Source of the DNA: Jidongwangia harbinensis
GTDB taxonomy: Bacteria > Actinomycetota > Actinomycetes > Mycobacteriales > Micromonosporaceae
Length of the DNA: 64,000 bases
NCBI RefSeq assembly: GCF_020216025.1
Contig: NZ_JAIWNC010000050.1
Coordinates: 1 to 64,000, forward strand
Reading direction: 5' to 3'
Both the position numbers and the translations under genes were made by a program. Below the pieces are notes generated by a model. It ran no database searches, was not told the DNA's origin, and saw only the letters and a list, made by a program, of their open reading frames with translations. Below, piece by piece: positions 52,428-61,303 of the stretch (positions within the stretch are counted from its first letter, which is position 1; each line of letters starts with the position of its first letter).

Positions 52428-54254
52428 CTACTCAATCGTGACGTCGATGGTGTGCCGGCCCGTCGCACCGTCCGGAGCGGGCGGCGCGGTCCGGTCGGTC
52501 TGCGTCGCACCGGTGGTGTCGGTGGCCCGTACCCGCAAGGTGTGCCGGCCCGGCGTGGCGGGCCACGACCAGGACCACTGCCGCCAGGTGTCGGTCGACA
52601 CCGTGCCGGCGAGCGTGGCGGCCTGCCAGGGGCCGTCGTCCACCTGCACCTCCACCCGGGCGATCCCGCGGTGCTGCGCCCAGGCCACGCCGGCCACCGT
52701 CACCGCACCGGCCCGCCGGCCGGCACCGTCGCGCGGGGTGTCGATCCGGGACTGGGTCTTGATCGGTGCCTGCGCGGACCAGCCCCGCGGCACCCAGTAC
52801 GCGTCGAAGTCGGCGAACCGGGTCAGCTCGATCTCGGTGATCCACTTGCACGCCGATACGTAGCCGTACAGCCCCGGCACCACCATCCGCGCCGGGAACC
52901 CGTGCTCCACCGGCAGCGGCGCACCGTTCATGCCGACCGCGAGCAGCGCGTCCCGCCCGTCCCGCAGCTGCGCGGTGGGGCTGCCACAGGTCCAGCCGTC
53001 GATCGAGCGCTGCACCACCTGGTCCGCGTCCGGCAGCGGGTCGGCCTCGTCCAGCAACGCCTTGATCGGCGTGCCCAGCCAGAGCGCGTTGCCGATCAGG
53101 TCGCCGCCCACCTCGTTCGACACGCAGGCCAGCGTCACGTACCGCTCGACCATCGGCCGCCGCAACAGCTGATCCCAGGTGAGCGTGATCGGGTTGCGGA
53201 CCAGGCCGTGGATGCGCAGCTCCCAGCCGGCCGGGTCGATCTGAGGTGGGTACAGCGAGGTGTCGATCCGGTAGAAATCCGCGTTGGACGTCACATAGGC
53301 CACCGCACCCGGCGCCTGCGCGTTCGCCGGCGTCACGGGCGCCTGCCGCACCGCCGGCGGCAACACCACCGCCGCACGCGCCGCGGCCACCGCCCGGCGC
53401 GAGGTGAGCAGCCGCCCGCCGACGCCGCCGACCGCGGCCACCCCAGCCGCGATCCCCAGGACCTGGAGAAACCGCCGCCGGCTCGGCACGACAAGATCCC
53501 CACCACCGGGGTACGCCGATTCGGGGCCCCCGACCGCCGCCTGAGTCCCGCCTTCCCCCGGACCGTCCGCCCTGGCACCCGCCCGCCGGCCTCCGGCAGC
53601 ACCGACCCCCGACTCCGCCAATGCATCCGGCATCGCAGAAGTGCCCGACACTCCGGCAACTCCCGCCACTCCGGACACAGCCGGCACTCCGGCAACTCCC
53701 GCCACTCCGGACGCAGCCGGCACTCCGGACGCAGACGGCTCGACCGGCGCACTCGCGCCCGCCGATGAATCCGGCATCACGGAGGCGCCCGGCGCACCGG
53801 CCAGGGCCGACGGGACGGGCCGGGTGCGGGCGCCGGCCAGCGACAGCAGATAGCCCAGCACCGGGACCGCGACCGCCGCGCCCACCACCGACGGCAACGC
53901 GGTCAGCGGTCCGGCGTCGTGCCGGGTCACCGCGGCGGCCACCCCGATCAGCCCGAACAGGGCGATGCCCGCGAGCGCCAGCCGCCACGACCGCCGGGCC
54001 ACCAGGCCGAGCAGCCAGGCGTACCCGGCGAGCAGGATGGCCGTACCCGTGATCAGTGCGGTTTTGTCATGCACCCCGAACACCGCGATCCCGGCGTCCT
54101 TCACCGGCGCCGGCACCGAGTCGACGACCACCCCGCCGACCGCGAGCAGCGGTGCGGAGAGCGGGCCGGTCCAGACCGCGACGACTTCGGCGAGCCCCAG
54201 CGCGACCGCGGCGGCCGCGACACCGGACAGGCCGGCACGGACGGAAAGTTTCAC
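52428..54254 (-). CDS. membrane-anchored molybdopterin-dependent oxidoreductase
   Basis: 608 aa from GTG 54254. Four to five N-terminal membrane helices (residues 5-142), an Ala/Gly/Ser-rich linker with repeats (AGVAGV), then an internal twin-arginine motif SRRRFLQ (258-264) leading a last helix, followed by a sulfite-oxidase-type Mo domain (Cys377 in TLACVSNEVGG) and a C-terminal dimerisation domain. This layout matches actinobacterial proteins exported jointly by Sec and Tat. The electron partner and substrate are unknown. A GTG slightly upstream is also possible. Confidence 0.85.
   Translation of the reverse strand: MKLSVRAGLSGVAAAAVALGLAEVVAVWTGPLSAPLLAVGGVVVDSVPAPVKDAGIAVFGVHDKTALITGTAILLAGYAWLLGLVARRSWRLALAGIALFGLIGVAAAVTRHDAGPLTALPSVVGAAVAVPVLGYLLSLAGARTRPVPSALAGAPGASVMPDSSAGASAPVEPSASGVPAASGVAGVAGVPAVSGVAGVAGVSGTSAMPDALAESGVGAAGGRRAGARADGPGEGGTQAAVGGPESAYPGGGDLVVPSRRRFLQVLGIAAGVAAVGGVGGRLLTSRRAVAAARAAVVLPPAVRQAPVTPANAQAPGAVAYVTSNADFYRIDTSLYPPQIDPAGWELRIHGLVRNPITLTWDQLLRRPMVERYVTLACVSNEVGGDLIGNALWLGTPIKALLDEADPLPDADQVVQRSIDGWTCGSPTAQLRDGRDALLAVGMNGAPLPVEHGFPARMVVPGLYGYVSACKWITEIELTRFADFDAYWVPRGWSAQAPIKTQSRIDTPRDGAGRRAGAVTVAGVAWAQHRGIARVEVQVDDGPWQAATLAGTVSTDTWRQWSWSWPATPGRHTLRVRATDTTGATQTDRTAPPAPDGATGRHTIDVTIE
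53649..53738. repeat. 36-bp in-frame repeats in the oxidoreductase linker
   Basis: CACTCCGGCAACTCCCGCCACTCC... units at 53649 and 53685 plus a partial one at 53721, encoding the VAGV/SGVAGVAG linker. Confidence 0.8.
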
Positions 54255-54289
54255 CGTCCCATCGTGCACCCGCGAGCGCGGAACCGACC

Positions 54290-54910
54290 TTACGGCGTGG
54301 TTACCGGTGGCCGGAGCGGTGGCAGCGCGGACACCAGCGCGTCGAGCAGGTCCACCCCGGTGCGCCGGGGACGCGGGCCGGGTAGGTCGGGCATCCCGTC
54401 GGCGGGCAGGTCCCAGATCACCCGTCCGGGGTCGAGCCGGTCCAGGGCGGCGTACCACTGCCGGAGGGGTTCGCGCAGTTGCACGTGGGTGGCGAAGTTG
54501 CGCCGCCGCCGGGTCGGGTCCTGGTCGCGCCGGCGCTGGAGGGTCTCCACGTCCGGCAGGCCGACCAGCACCGCGTCGGCCAGGCCCAGCTGTCCGGCCT
54601 CGAACGCGACCCGGGCGACGGCGAGTTCCCGGTCGAACAGGGCCCGCGGCGCCAGCCCGAGCGCCGCCATCCCCCACGCGTAGTGCAGCCGCACCGGATC
54701 GGTGTCACAGAACGCGACGCCGTCCCGGCACTCCTGCTCCTGCGCCTCGGCCCAGCGCCGGATCCCGACCCGGACCCAGTGCCGGGCCAGCGCCTGCCCG
54801 TCGGCCGGTTCCGCGCCGGTCGGCACCTGCTCGGCCACGAACCGGCCCACCTGCCGCCGGCACCACGACGTCTTCCCGGCGGCGCTCGGGCCCTCGACGA
54901 CGACGATCAA
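54290..54910 (-). CDS. P-loop kinase-like NTPase
   Basis: 206 aa. Walker A GPSAAGKTSW at residues 8-17, an acidic CDTDPVRLHYAW segment (Walker-B-like), and an R-rich lid (QRRRDQDPTRRRR). This resembles small AAA_28/cytidylate-like kinases; substrate unknown. TTG start at 54910 with GGAGG 7 nt upstream. Placed between the ROK gene and the oxidoreductase gene, 35 bp from the latter. Confidence 0.75.
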   Translation of the reverse strand: MIVVVEGPSAAGKTSWCRRQVGRFVAEQVPTGAEPADGQALARHWVRVGIRRWAEAQEQECRDGVAFCDTDPVRLHYAWGMAALGLAPRALFDRELAVARVAFEAGQLGLADAVLVGLPDVETLQRRRDQDPTRRRRNFATHVQLREPLRQWYAALDRLDPGRVIWDLPADGMPDLPGPRPRRTGVDLLDALVSALPPLRPPVTTP

Positions 54911-55016
54911 CCCACGTCCTCCGTCCGGAATGGATCAGCGGCGCCCACCCGTCGCGCCGCAGCACGAGCCTTGCATCCCGGCCACCGGGCCGGACATCCG
55001 GCCCCGGGCCGGCCGC

Positions 55017-56207
55017 TCAGCAGAGCGGGTCCTCCAGCAGGTGCTCGAACGCCAGTTCGGCGGCGCCGATCAGGGCGGCGTCGGATCCGAGTTCGGGGGT
55101 ACGCAGGCGGATGTGCTCGCGGCAGGCGGGCAGCGCCACCGAGTTCAGCCGGCTGCGGATCTGCGCGGCGGCGACCAGGTAGATGTCGCGGAGCGTGCCG
55201 CCGAAGATGACGGTCTCCGGGTTGAAGATGTTGACCAGGTTGCCGACGCCGAAGCCGAGCCAGTCCCCCACCTGGCGGACCGCGTGCTGGGCGGTACGGT
55301 CGCCGCGCATCGCCGCCTCGACCACGTCCAGCACCGCCTCGCGCCCGGTGCGGTCCTCCCGCCCGGCCAGCCGGAGCAGCGCGTTCTCGCCCACCTCGGT
55401 CTCCCAGCAGCCGCGGGACCCGCAGCTGCACGGCCGGCCCTGCGGGTTGACCACCATGTGGCCGACCTCGCCGCCGTACCCGCCGTGGCCGCTGACCCGC
55501 CGCCCGCCGGTGACGATGCCGCCGCCGACGCCCACGTCGCCGTACAGGTAGATGACGTTGTCGCAGCCCACCGCGGCGCCCCGGCTGTGCTCCACCATGG
55601 CGGACACGTCCGCGACGTTGCCGACGGTGAGGCGGCCGACGTCCGTACCCATCTGCTGGCTGAGTTCGGCGGTGAGGGCCTCACCGACCGGCTCGTCGAC
55701 CCAGCCGATGGTCGGCGCGAGGCGGACCACGCCGTCGTCCCGGCGTACCATCCCGGCGACCGCGAGGCCGCCGCCGATGCAGCGGGCCGCATCCGGCGCG
55801 TCCTTGCGCATGTCCCGGATGAACGTCGCCAGCGGCTGCACCGCGTCGACGACCTGCATGCCGCGCGGGCGGTCGGTCTCCCGGCGGTCCTGGATGTGCC
55901 CGCCCAGGCCGACCCGGGCCACCCGCAGGCGGTCCACCTCGATGCTGATGCCGTACGCGTAGACCATCGACGATTCGGGCCGGACGACCAGCGAGGGTCG
56001 CCCGGCCCGGCCGGTCTCGCCCGGCGCCTGTTCGTGGACCAGCCCGGCGGTGGTGAGTTCCGCGGTGAGGGCCCCGATGGTGCTGCGGTTCAGGCCGAGC
56101 CGGTTGGTGAGTTCCGCCCGGGAGGTGGCGCCGTGGACGTGCACGTACCGCAGCAGGGTCCCGAGGTTGTGCCGGCGTACCTCCTCCGGACTGGGGCCGG
56201 CCCGCAT
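55017..56207 (-). CDS. ROK family transcriptional repressor (XylR/NagC type)
   Basis: 396 aa. N-terminal winged HTH (TSRAELTNRLGLNRSTIGALTAEL, about 28-52), then a ROK sugar-kinase-like domain with the zinc motif CSCGSRGCWE and the EVGHM segment. The expected kinase ATP loop is not conserved, consistent with a regulator. Downstream of and 34 bp from the transporter permease gene, it probably represses the xylFGH-like operon in response to the transported sugar. Confidence 0.9.
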   Translation of the reverse strand: MRAGPSPEEVRRHNLGTLLRYVHVHGATSRAELTNRLGLNRSTIGALTAELTTAGLVHEQAPGETGRAGRPSLVVRPESSMVYAYGISIEVDRLRVARVGLGGHIQDRRETDRPRGMQVVDAVQPLATFIRDMRKDAPDAARCIGGGLAVAGMVRRDDGVVRLAPTIGWVDEPVGEALTAELSQQMGTDVGRLTVGNVADVSAMVEHSRGAAVGCDNVIYLYGDVGVGGGIVTGGRRVSGHGGYGGEVGHMVVNPQGRPCSCGSRGCWETEVGENALLRLAGREDRTGREAVLDVVEAAMRGDRTAQHAVRQVGDWLGFGVGNLVNIFNPETVIFGGTLRDIYLVAAAQIRSRLNSVALPACREHIRLRTPELGSDAALIGAAELAFEHLLEDPLC

Positions 56208-56241
56208 CAGCGGGCCGTCCCCATACCCAGGGCCTCGTCCA

Positions 56242-57501
56242 TCATGTGCCGGTGGCGGCCGCTCTGCGCCGGGACAGCGCGTCCACGCTGGCGGCGATCA
56301 GCAGGATCAGACCGGTGAAGATGTACTTGACACCCGAGCTGTAGCCCATCAGCACCATGCCGTTGTCGATGACCGCGACCACGGCACCGCCGATCACCGC
56401 GTTGACCACCTTGCCCTTGCCGCCGAAGAGGCTGGTGCCACCGATCACGGCCGCGCCCACCGCGTAGAGCAGGACGTTGCTGCCGCCGGTGTTCGGGTCG
56501 ACCGAGTTGGCCCGGCTGACCGCCAGGATGCCGCCGATGGCCGCCATGAACGAGCCGATCACGAACACCGAGATGCGGATCCGGTCCACCGGGATACCGG
56601 CGCGCCGGGCCGCCTCGGCGTTGCCGCCGACCGCGTACACGTGCCGGCCGTAGGTCGTCCGGCTCAGCACGAACGTCCACAGGACCAGGAAGAACGCGAT
56701 GATGGGTACGACGATCGGCACGCCCTTGACCGAGATGATCACCGGGTTGATGCTGCGCTCCTGGGTGAGCAGCGCGGTCGCCACCAGCAGCACCAGGGCC
56801 AGTCCGCCGATCCGCAGCGCGACGATGCCCACCGGGTCGGTGGTCAGGCCGCGGGCCGCCCGGCTGCGGATGCGGTTGAGCTGGAGCGCCGCGTACGCGA
56901 CGACCGAGCCGATGGCCAGCACCCAGCTCCACAGCACGGACATGTTGCTGTTGGCGAGCTTGAGCACGAACGGGTCGCGGACCGACACGTTGATGCCGCC
57001 GCTGAGCAGCACCAGCAGGATGCCCTGGAAGGCGAGGAACGCGGCGAGCGTCACCACGAACGACGGGATGCCCACCTTGGCGACCAGGAAGCCCAGCACG
57101 AAGCCGATGACCAGGCCGGTGATCAACGCGGCCGGGACGGCGGTGTACCAGTCCCAGCCGTGGTTGGTCAGCAGGATCGCCATGACCGCGCCGCACACGC
57201 CACTGGCGAAGCCGGCGGACAGGTCGATCTCGCCGAGCAGCAGCACGAAGACCAGGCCCATGGCGATGAGGATGACCTGGGCGCCCTGGGAGAACAGGTT
57301 GGCGAAGTTGAGCGTGCTCAGGAACGTGTCCTGGCGGGCCGCGCCGAAGATCAGGCACAGCACGACGAGGCCGAGGATGGCCGGCAGCGCGCCGAGGTCG
57401 CCGCCGCGGACCCGTCCCCAGTAGTCGTTGACGTGGCTGGCCACGGTCGGCTTCTGCACCTTGACCGCACCGGCCGAGGGAGTGGTGGCGGTTGTGCTCA
57501 T
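56242..57501 (-). CDS. xylH: sugar ABC transporter permease (XylH-like)
   Basis: 419 aa, BPD_transp_2 family with about ten helices. Typical sequences: LNFANLFSQGAQVILIAMGLVFVLLLGEIDLSAG, RTTYGRHVYAVGGNAEAARRAGI and GTSLFGGKG. ATG 57501 overlaps the ATPase stop by 4 nt. Operon: binding protein, ATPase, permease, ROK regulator. Confidence 0.9.
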   Translation of the reverse strand: MSTTATTPSAGAVKVQKPTVASHVNDYWGRVRGGDLGALPAILGLVVLCLIFGAARQDTFLSTLNFANLFSQGAQVILIAMGLVFVLLLGEIDLSAGFASGVCGAVMAILLTNHGWDWYTAVPAALITGLVIGFVLGFLVAKVGIPSFVVTLAAFLAFQGILLVLLSGGINVSVRDPFVLKLANSNMSVLWSWVLAIGSVVAYAALQLNRIRSRAARGLTTDPVGIVALRIGGLALVLLVATALLTQERSINPVIISVKGVPIVVPIIAFFLVLWTFVLSRTTYGRHVYAVGGNAEAARRAGIPVDRIRISVFVIGSFMAAIGGILAVSRANSVDPNTGGSNVLLYAVGAAVIGGTSLFGGKGKVVNAVIGGAVVAVIDNGMVLMGYSSGVKYIFTGLILLIAASVDALSRRRAAATGT

Positions 57502-58304
57502 CGTTCGTCTCCCGCGGGCGTGATGTCGACGAAGTCGTTCGGGGTCTCGGGCGGCAGGCCGAGGTTGCCGCTGCGCCCGGCGGTGATCAGCTCGACGACC
57601 TGGGAGTGGGTCACGTCGGCGGTCTTCACCTGGGCGGCCATCCGGCCCAGGTAGAGCGCGGCGATCCGGTCGGACACCGCGAACACGTCGTTCATGTTGT
57701 GCGAGATCAGCACGACGCCGAGCCCGTTGTCCGCCAGCCGGCGGACCAGTTCCAGCACCTGGGCGGTCTGGGCCACGCCCAGCGCTGCGGTGGGCTCGTC
57801 GAGGATGACCACGCGGCTGTTCCAGAGCACCGCCTTGGCGATGGCGACGGTCTGCCGCTGACCACCGGAGAGGCTGGCCACCAGCTGGCGCAGCGACTTC
57901 ACGGTGCGCACCGAGAGACCGGCCAGCGTGTCGCCGGCCATCTGCTCCATGGTCGGCTCGTCCAGCACGATGCCCTTGACCTTCTCGCGGCCCAGGAACA
58001 TGTTCTGCACGATGTCCAGGTTGTCGCAGAGCGCGAGGTCTTGATACACCACCTCGATGCCCAGCGTGGAGGCGTCGCGCGGGGTGTGGATGGCCACCTG
58101 CTTGCCGTCGAACGTCACCGTGCCCGCATCGATGGTGTAGATGCCGCTGACGCATTTGACCAGCGTCGACTTGCCCGCGCCGTTGTCGCCGACGAGCGCG
58201 GTGACCTCGCCGGGGTAGACGCTGAGTCCGACATCGTGCAGGACCTGGACAGGGCCGAAGCTCTTGTCGATCCCGCGTAGCTCCAGAAGAGGTGAGGCGG
58301 CCAC
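57498..58304 (-). CDS. sugar ABC transporter ATPase, single-domain
   Basis: 268 aa. Walker A GDNGAGKST, signature LSGGQRQ, Walker B VILDEPTAALGV, His switch LISHNM. Only one ATPase domain, where E. coli XylG/RbsA have two, so it should work as a homodimer. GTG 58304 is supported by AAGGAGAAC; the open frame upstream lacks family sequence. Confidence 0.9.
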   Translation of the reverse strand: MAASPLLELRGIDKSFGPVQVLHDVGLSVYPGEVTALVGDNGAGKSTLVKCVSGIYTIDAGTVTFDGKQVAIHTPRDASTLGIEVVYQDLALCDNLDIVQNMFLGREKVKGIVLDEPTMEQMAGDTLAGLSVRTVKSLRQLVASLSGGQRQTVAIAKAVLWNSRVVILDEPTAALGVAQTAQVLELVRRLADNGLGVVLISHNMNDVFAVSDRIAALYLGRMAAQVKTADVTHSQVVELITAGRSGNLGLPPETPNDFVDITPAGDER

Positions 58305-58424
58305 GGATGGTTCTCCTTCGCTCGGTGACCGGGTTGGGGGGTAGGGCTCACGGTCGGCGCCGCCCATGCCCAGGGGCATGAGCGGCGCCGTCGTGGAGCC
58401 GTTCGGGGTGACCCCCGGTTCAGG

Positions 58425-59531
58425 TCAGCTGATGCCGTTGTCCGTGCACAGCTTGGCGAAGGTGCCGGTGCAGAGCGTCTCCTTGGTCACGAAGCCATCC
58501 GCGACGACGTCCTTGACCGTGGCCTTGGTGATCGACTTCGGGGTCAGCAGCACCGACGGGACGTCGGCACCCGACTCCGGGTCCTTCGTGACGCCGGTGG
58601 CGGTGGTCGGCTTCTCGCCCTTGGCGATCGCGATGGCCAGCCCGGCCGCCGCGTCGGCCTCTTCCTTGATCGCCTTGTAGACGGTCATGCACTGGTCGCC
58701 CACGAGGATGTTCTGCAGACCCTGCACGGTCGCGTCCTGGCCGGTCACCGGGACCTTGCCGTTGAGCTTCTGCTTCTTCAGCACCGAGATGACCGCGTTG
58801 CCGAGGCCGTCGTTGGCGGCCAGCACACCCTTGATGTTGCGGTTCTGGGTGAGCATCTGCTCGAAGATCGTGCCGCCCTGGGCGTTGTCCCAGTCCGGAA
58901 CGGACTGGTCCGGGCCCTTGACGTACTCCTTGGAGTCGTACTTCGGCTGCAGCACCGAGTCGTAGCCCTGCTTGAACAGCGTGGCGTTGTTGTCGGTCGG
59001 CGAGCCGTTCAGCTCGGCCACGACCGGCTTGCTCACCTTCATCGCGGTCAGGCACTCGACCAGGCCCTGGCCCTGCAGCTCGCCCACCTTGACGTTGTCG
59101 AACGACACGTAGTAGTTCGCGCCGCCGTTCAGCGTCAGACGGTCGTAGTCGATGGTGGCGATACCCGCGGCCTTGGCCTTGTCCAGCACGGCCTTACCGG
59201 TGCCGGAGTCCAGGTTGGCGATCATCAGGACCTTGACGCCGCTGGAGATCATGCTGTCCGCGATCGTCTGGAACTGGCTCTTGTCGCCCTGCGCGTTCTG
59301 GATCTCGACCGGAACGCCCGCCGCGTCGAACGCCGCCTTCAGGAACTTGGGGTCGTCGACGCTCCAGCGCTGCGAGCTCTTGGTGTCGGGCAGGATCACG
59401 CCGACCTTGCCCGGGGCGGCGTTGCCGCCACCGGTGCTGCCGCTGCCGGAGCCGGCGTCGTCGCCGCAGGCGGCCATGCTGCCGGTGGCCAGGAGGCCTA
59501 CGGCAGCAAGGGCGAACATTCCCTTACGCAT
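58425..59531 (-). CDS. xylF: sugar-binding lipoprotein (XylF-like)
   Basis: 368 aa. Lipobox MAAC (Cys about 22) and Gly/Ser linker, then a periplasmic-binding type 1 domain: GVILPDTKSSQRW, YDRLTLNGGANYYVSFDN, AANDGLGNAVIS, GQDATVQGLQNI. The YVSFDNVKVGELQ segment is typical of D-xylose-binding proteins. ATG with AAAGGA upstream. First gene of the operon; about 120 bp separates it from the ATPase gene. Confidence 0.9.
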   Translation of the reverse strand: MRKGMFALAAVGLLATGSMAACGDDAGSGSGSTGGGNAAPGKVGVILPDTKSSQRWSVDDPKFLKAAFDAAGVPVEIQNAQGDKSQFQTIADSMISSGVKVLMIANLDSGTGKAVLDKAKAAGIATIDYDRLTLNGGANYYVSFDNVKVGELQGQGLVECLTAMKVSKPVVAELNGSPTDNNATLFKQGYDSVLQPKYDSKEYVKGPDQSVPDWDNAQGGTIFEQMLTQNRNIKGVLAANDGLGNAVISVLKKQKLNGKVPVTGQDATVQGLQNILVGDQCMTVYKAIKEEADAAAGLAIAIAKGEKPTTATGVTKDPESGADVPSVLLTPKSITKATVKDVVADGFVTKETLCTGTFAKLCTDNGIS

Positions 59532-59903
59532 TCTTGTGTCCTTTCGGGGTGTATCCGGGCCTTAGTCGAACTCCAGCGTGCGTTGCCGGGAGTATGCGCT
59601 CCGGGACGCAAGCGGATCAGAGACAGTTTGTTGTGTCCGGCAACGTATTCCCGTTGCGCCCTGTAGCACAAGAAGTCTTGCCAGGCGTTCTGGCCGCTCG
59701 GCATAACAATCCGGCAACACGGCGGTGACACGGAGACTCCCACCTCGTCAACCGCGTACCGCCACGATGACGGTGACCTGCGTCGTACCACAACGTGACG
59801 CTAAGTCACTCCGAGGTCCTAACTTGCCGAATCCCCGGAGAAAGCTCCTCCCGCCGAGTAACGGTGCCGTAACGGTCCCGAAGGTCGTATCGCTTATCGA
59901 GCT
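59532..59903. promoter_or_regulatory. regulatory region upstream of the xylF-like gene
   Basis: 372 bp between the binding-protein gene and ybaK-like gene, noticeably less GC-rich than the coding DNA. It contains a 6-6-6 palindrome (59640-59657) and several GTTG/CAAC-containing half-sites. No gene is supported. Confidence 0.5.
59640..59657. promoter_or_regulatory. candidate ROK repressor operator
   Basis: GCAACG-N6-CGTTGC perfect inverted repeat about 110 bp upstream of the xylF-like ATG. The ROK repressor of the same operon is the obvious candidate to bind it; this is inference. Confidence 0.4.
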
Positions 59904-60386
59904 CTATGTCCGAATTTGTGCCACTACGGCGTTGGTCAACCCGATCAGATCGGCGGGCGCCAGCGAAACTTGAAGCCCGCGGCGGCCCGCGGAGACGTAC
60001 ATCGAATCCAGCGCCGGCGCCGAGTCGTCCACCACGGTCGGCAGACGCCGCCGCTGACCGAGCGGGCTGATCCCGCCGCGCACGTACCCGCTGCTCCGCT
60101 CCGCCGCCGCCCGGTCCGCCAGCACGGCCCGCTTGCCGCCGGTCGCGTGCGCCAGCGCCTTCAGATCCAGATCCCCGGTGACCGGGACGACCGCCACGGT
60201 CAGCGCGCCGTCCACCTCGGCGATCAACGTCTTGAACAACCGCTCCGGCGGTACGCCCAGGGCCTCGGCGACCAGGGCACCATAGTTCGGGGCGTCCGGC
60301 GAGACGTCGTACGGATGGAGGTCGTGGTCGATCTTCCGCGCGACCAGCAGGACGGTCGCCGGGGTGCCGGCCGCCTTCTTCGCCAT
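59904..60386 (-). CDS. YbaK/EbsC family aminoacyl-tRNA deacylase
   Basis: 160 aa from ATG 60386. YbaK domain with a Lys in FKTLIAEV, the GGKRAVLADRAAAER segment and a glycine motif YVRGGISPLG. Family members hydrolyse mischarged Cys-tRNA(Pro) in trans. Frame is open upstream through the low-complexity repeat but only this ATG gives the family start (MAKKAAGTPAT). Confidence 0.9.
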   Translation of the reverse strand: MAKKAAGTPATVLLVARKIDHDLHPYDVSPDAPNYGALVAEALGVPPERLFKTLIAEVDGALTVAVVPVTGDLDLKALAHATGGKRAVLADRAAAERSSGYVRGGISPLGQRRRLPTVVDDSAPALDSMYVSAGRRGLQVSLAPADLIGLTNAVVAQIRT

Positions 60387-61303
60387 GCGGCGCACGCTAC
60401 GCCCCGCCGCCACTCCATCACCCCGCCGCCCACGCCTACAGACATCCCGCGCCGCCACGCCTGCGCCCCGCCACGCCACGCCACGCCACGCCTGCACCCT
60501 GCCCCGCCCCGGCTACAAGCACGCCGCCCCGCCACGCCCGCACCCTGCCCCGCCCCGCCTGCACCCCGCCCCACGCCGCAGGCACGCCGCCCCGCCACGC
60601 CTGCAGGCACGCCGCCCCGCCGCCCCGCCACGCCTGCAGGCACGCTGCCCCGCCATGCCTGTGGGTCGCAGCATGTCGACCACGGCTGCGCAACGTCGCC
60701 TCTCCCACCGGCCGCATCAGCCCATTTACCCCGTTACAGGACATCATCTGCCCCTCTCCGACCATGGCGTGTGGCGTAGTGGTGCGCTGCGCGCCGCAAC
60801 TCGACACGCTTCTATCGCCCGAGCACGGCGTGCGGAGCTGCGGCGCGCTGAGCACCCGAGAACCACACATGCAGCACCCCAAGCCCGCCTTGCAAGCGGC
60901 GGCGTGCCAAACACCCACGAACCGCACACGCAGCACCCCGCGCCCGCCGCACAAAAGTGGAGGACTCCGGAAGCCCACACCCGCCTAACACCTTCGGAAC
61001 CACACGCGACCCGCCACGCCTGCGACACGCCGCCGCGCGCCGGACATCGACGCTCTACCCGTGCGGACGTTCCGGGCAAATCGACCCCCGCGACCGCCGC
61101 ACCCCCTAACTGCCGTCCCAAGGCCACATTTCCGAGCACCCGGCGCGCCTCGGTGGAACACCAGTGCGGTTATCAGGCGCTCATAACCACGTCGGCGTAC
61201 CACTGGAGCGCTCCACTGGCACACCAACACCGTCCACACGACCTCGCCGTCCGGGCCGGGTGAGCAAGCACGACGCGGTGCCCCGATCGGCGCGACACCC
61301 CGG
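60387..61303. repeat. 917-bp non-coding repeat field
   Basis: 60420-60670 is a degenerate array of CGCCACGCCTGCAGGCACGC-like units of 20-30 bp. 60767-60990 contains related units near 60767 and 60828 (61 bp apart; GCGTGNGG...) and 60850/60909 (ACCC-GAACC-CACA-GCAGCACCCC). No open frame has gene-like composition. This separates the ybaK-like gene from the methyltransferase gene, both transcribed leftward. Confidence 0.75.

Noticed and set aside
55017..59531. Defence or secondary-metabolite island between the bldM/whiD locus and groESL
   Set aside because: All genes are standard transport and regulation functions with normal base composition.
60387..61303. Possible small genes in the region between the ybaK-like and methyltransferase genes
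   Set aside because: Translations are Pro/Ala/Arg/His low-complexity in every frame and there is no ribosome site; repeats explain the openness.
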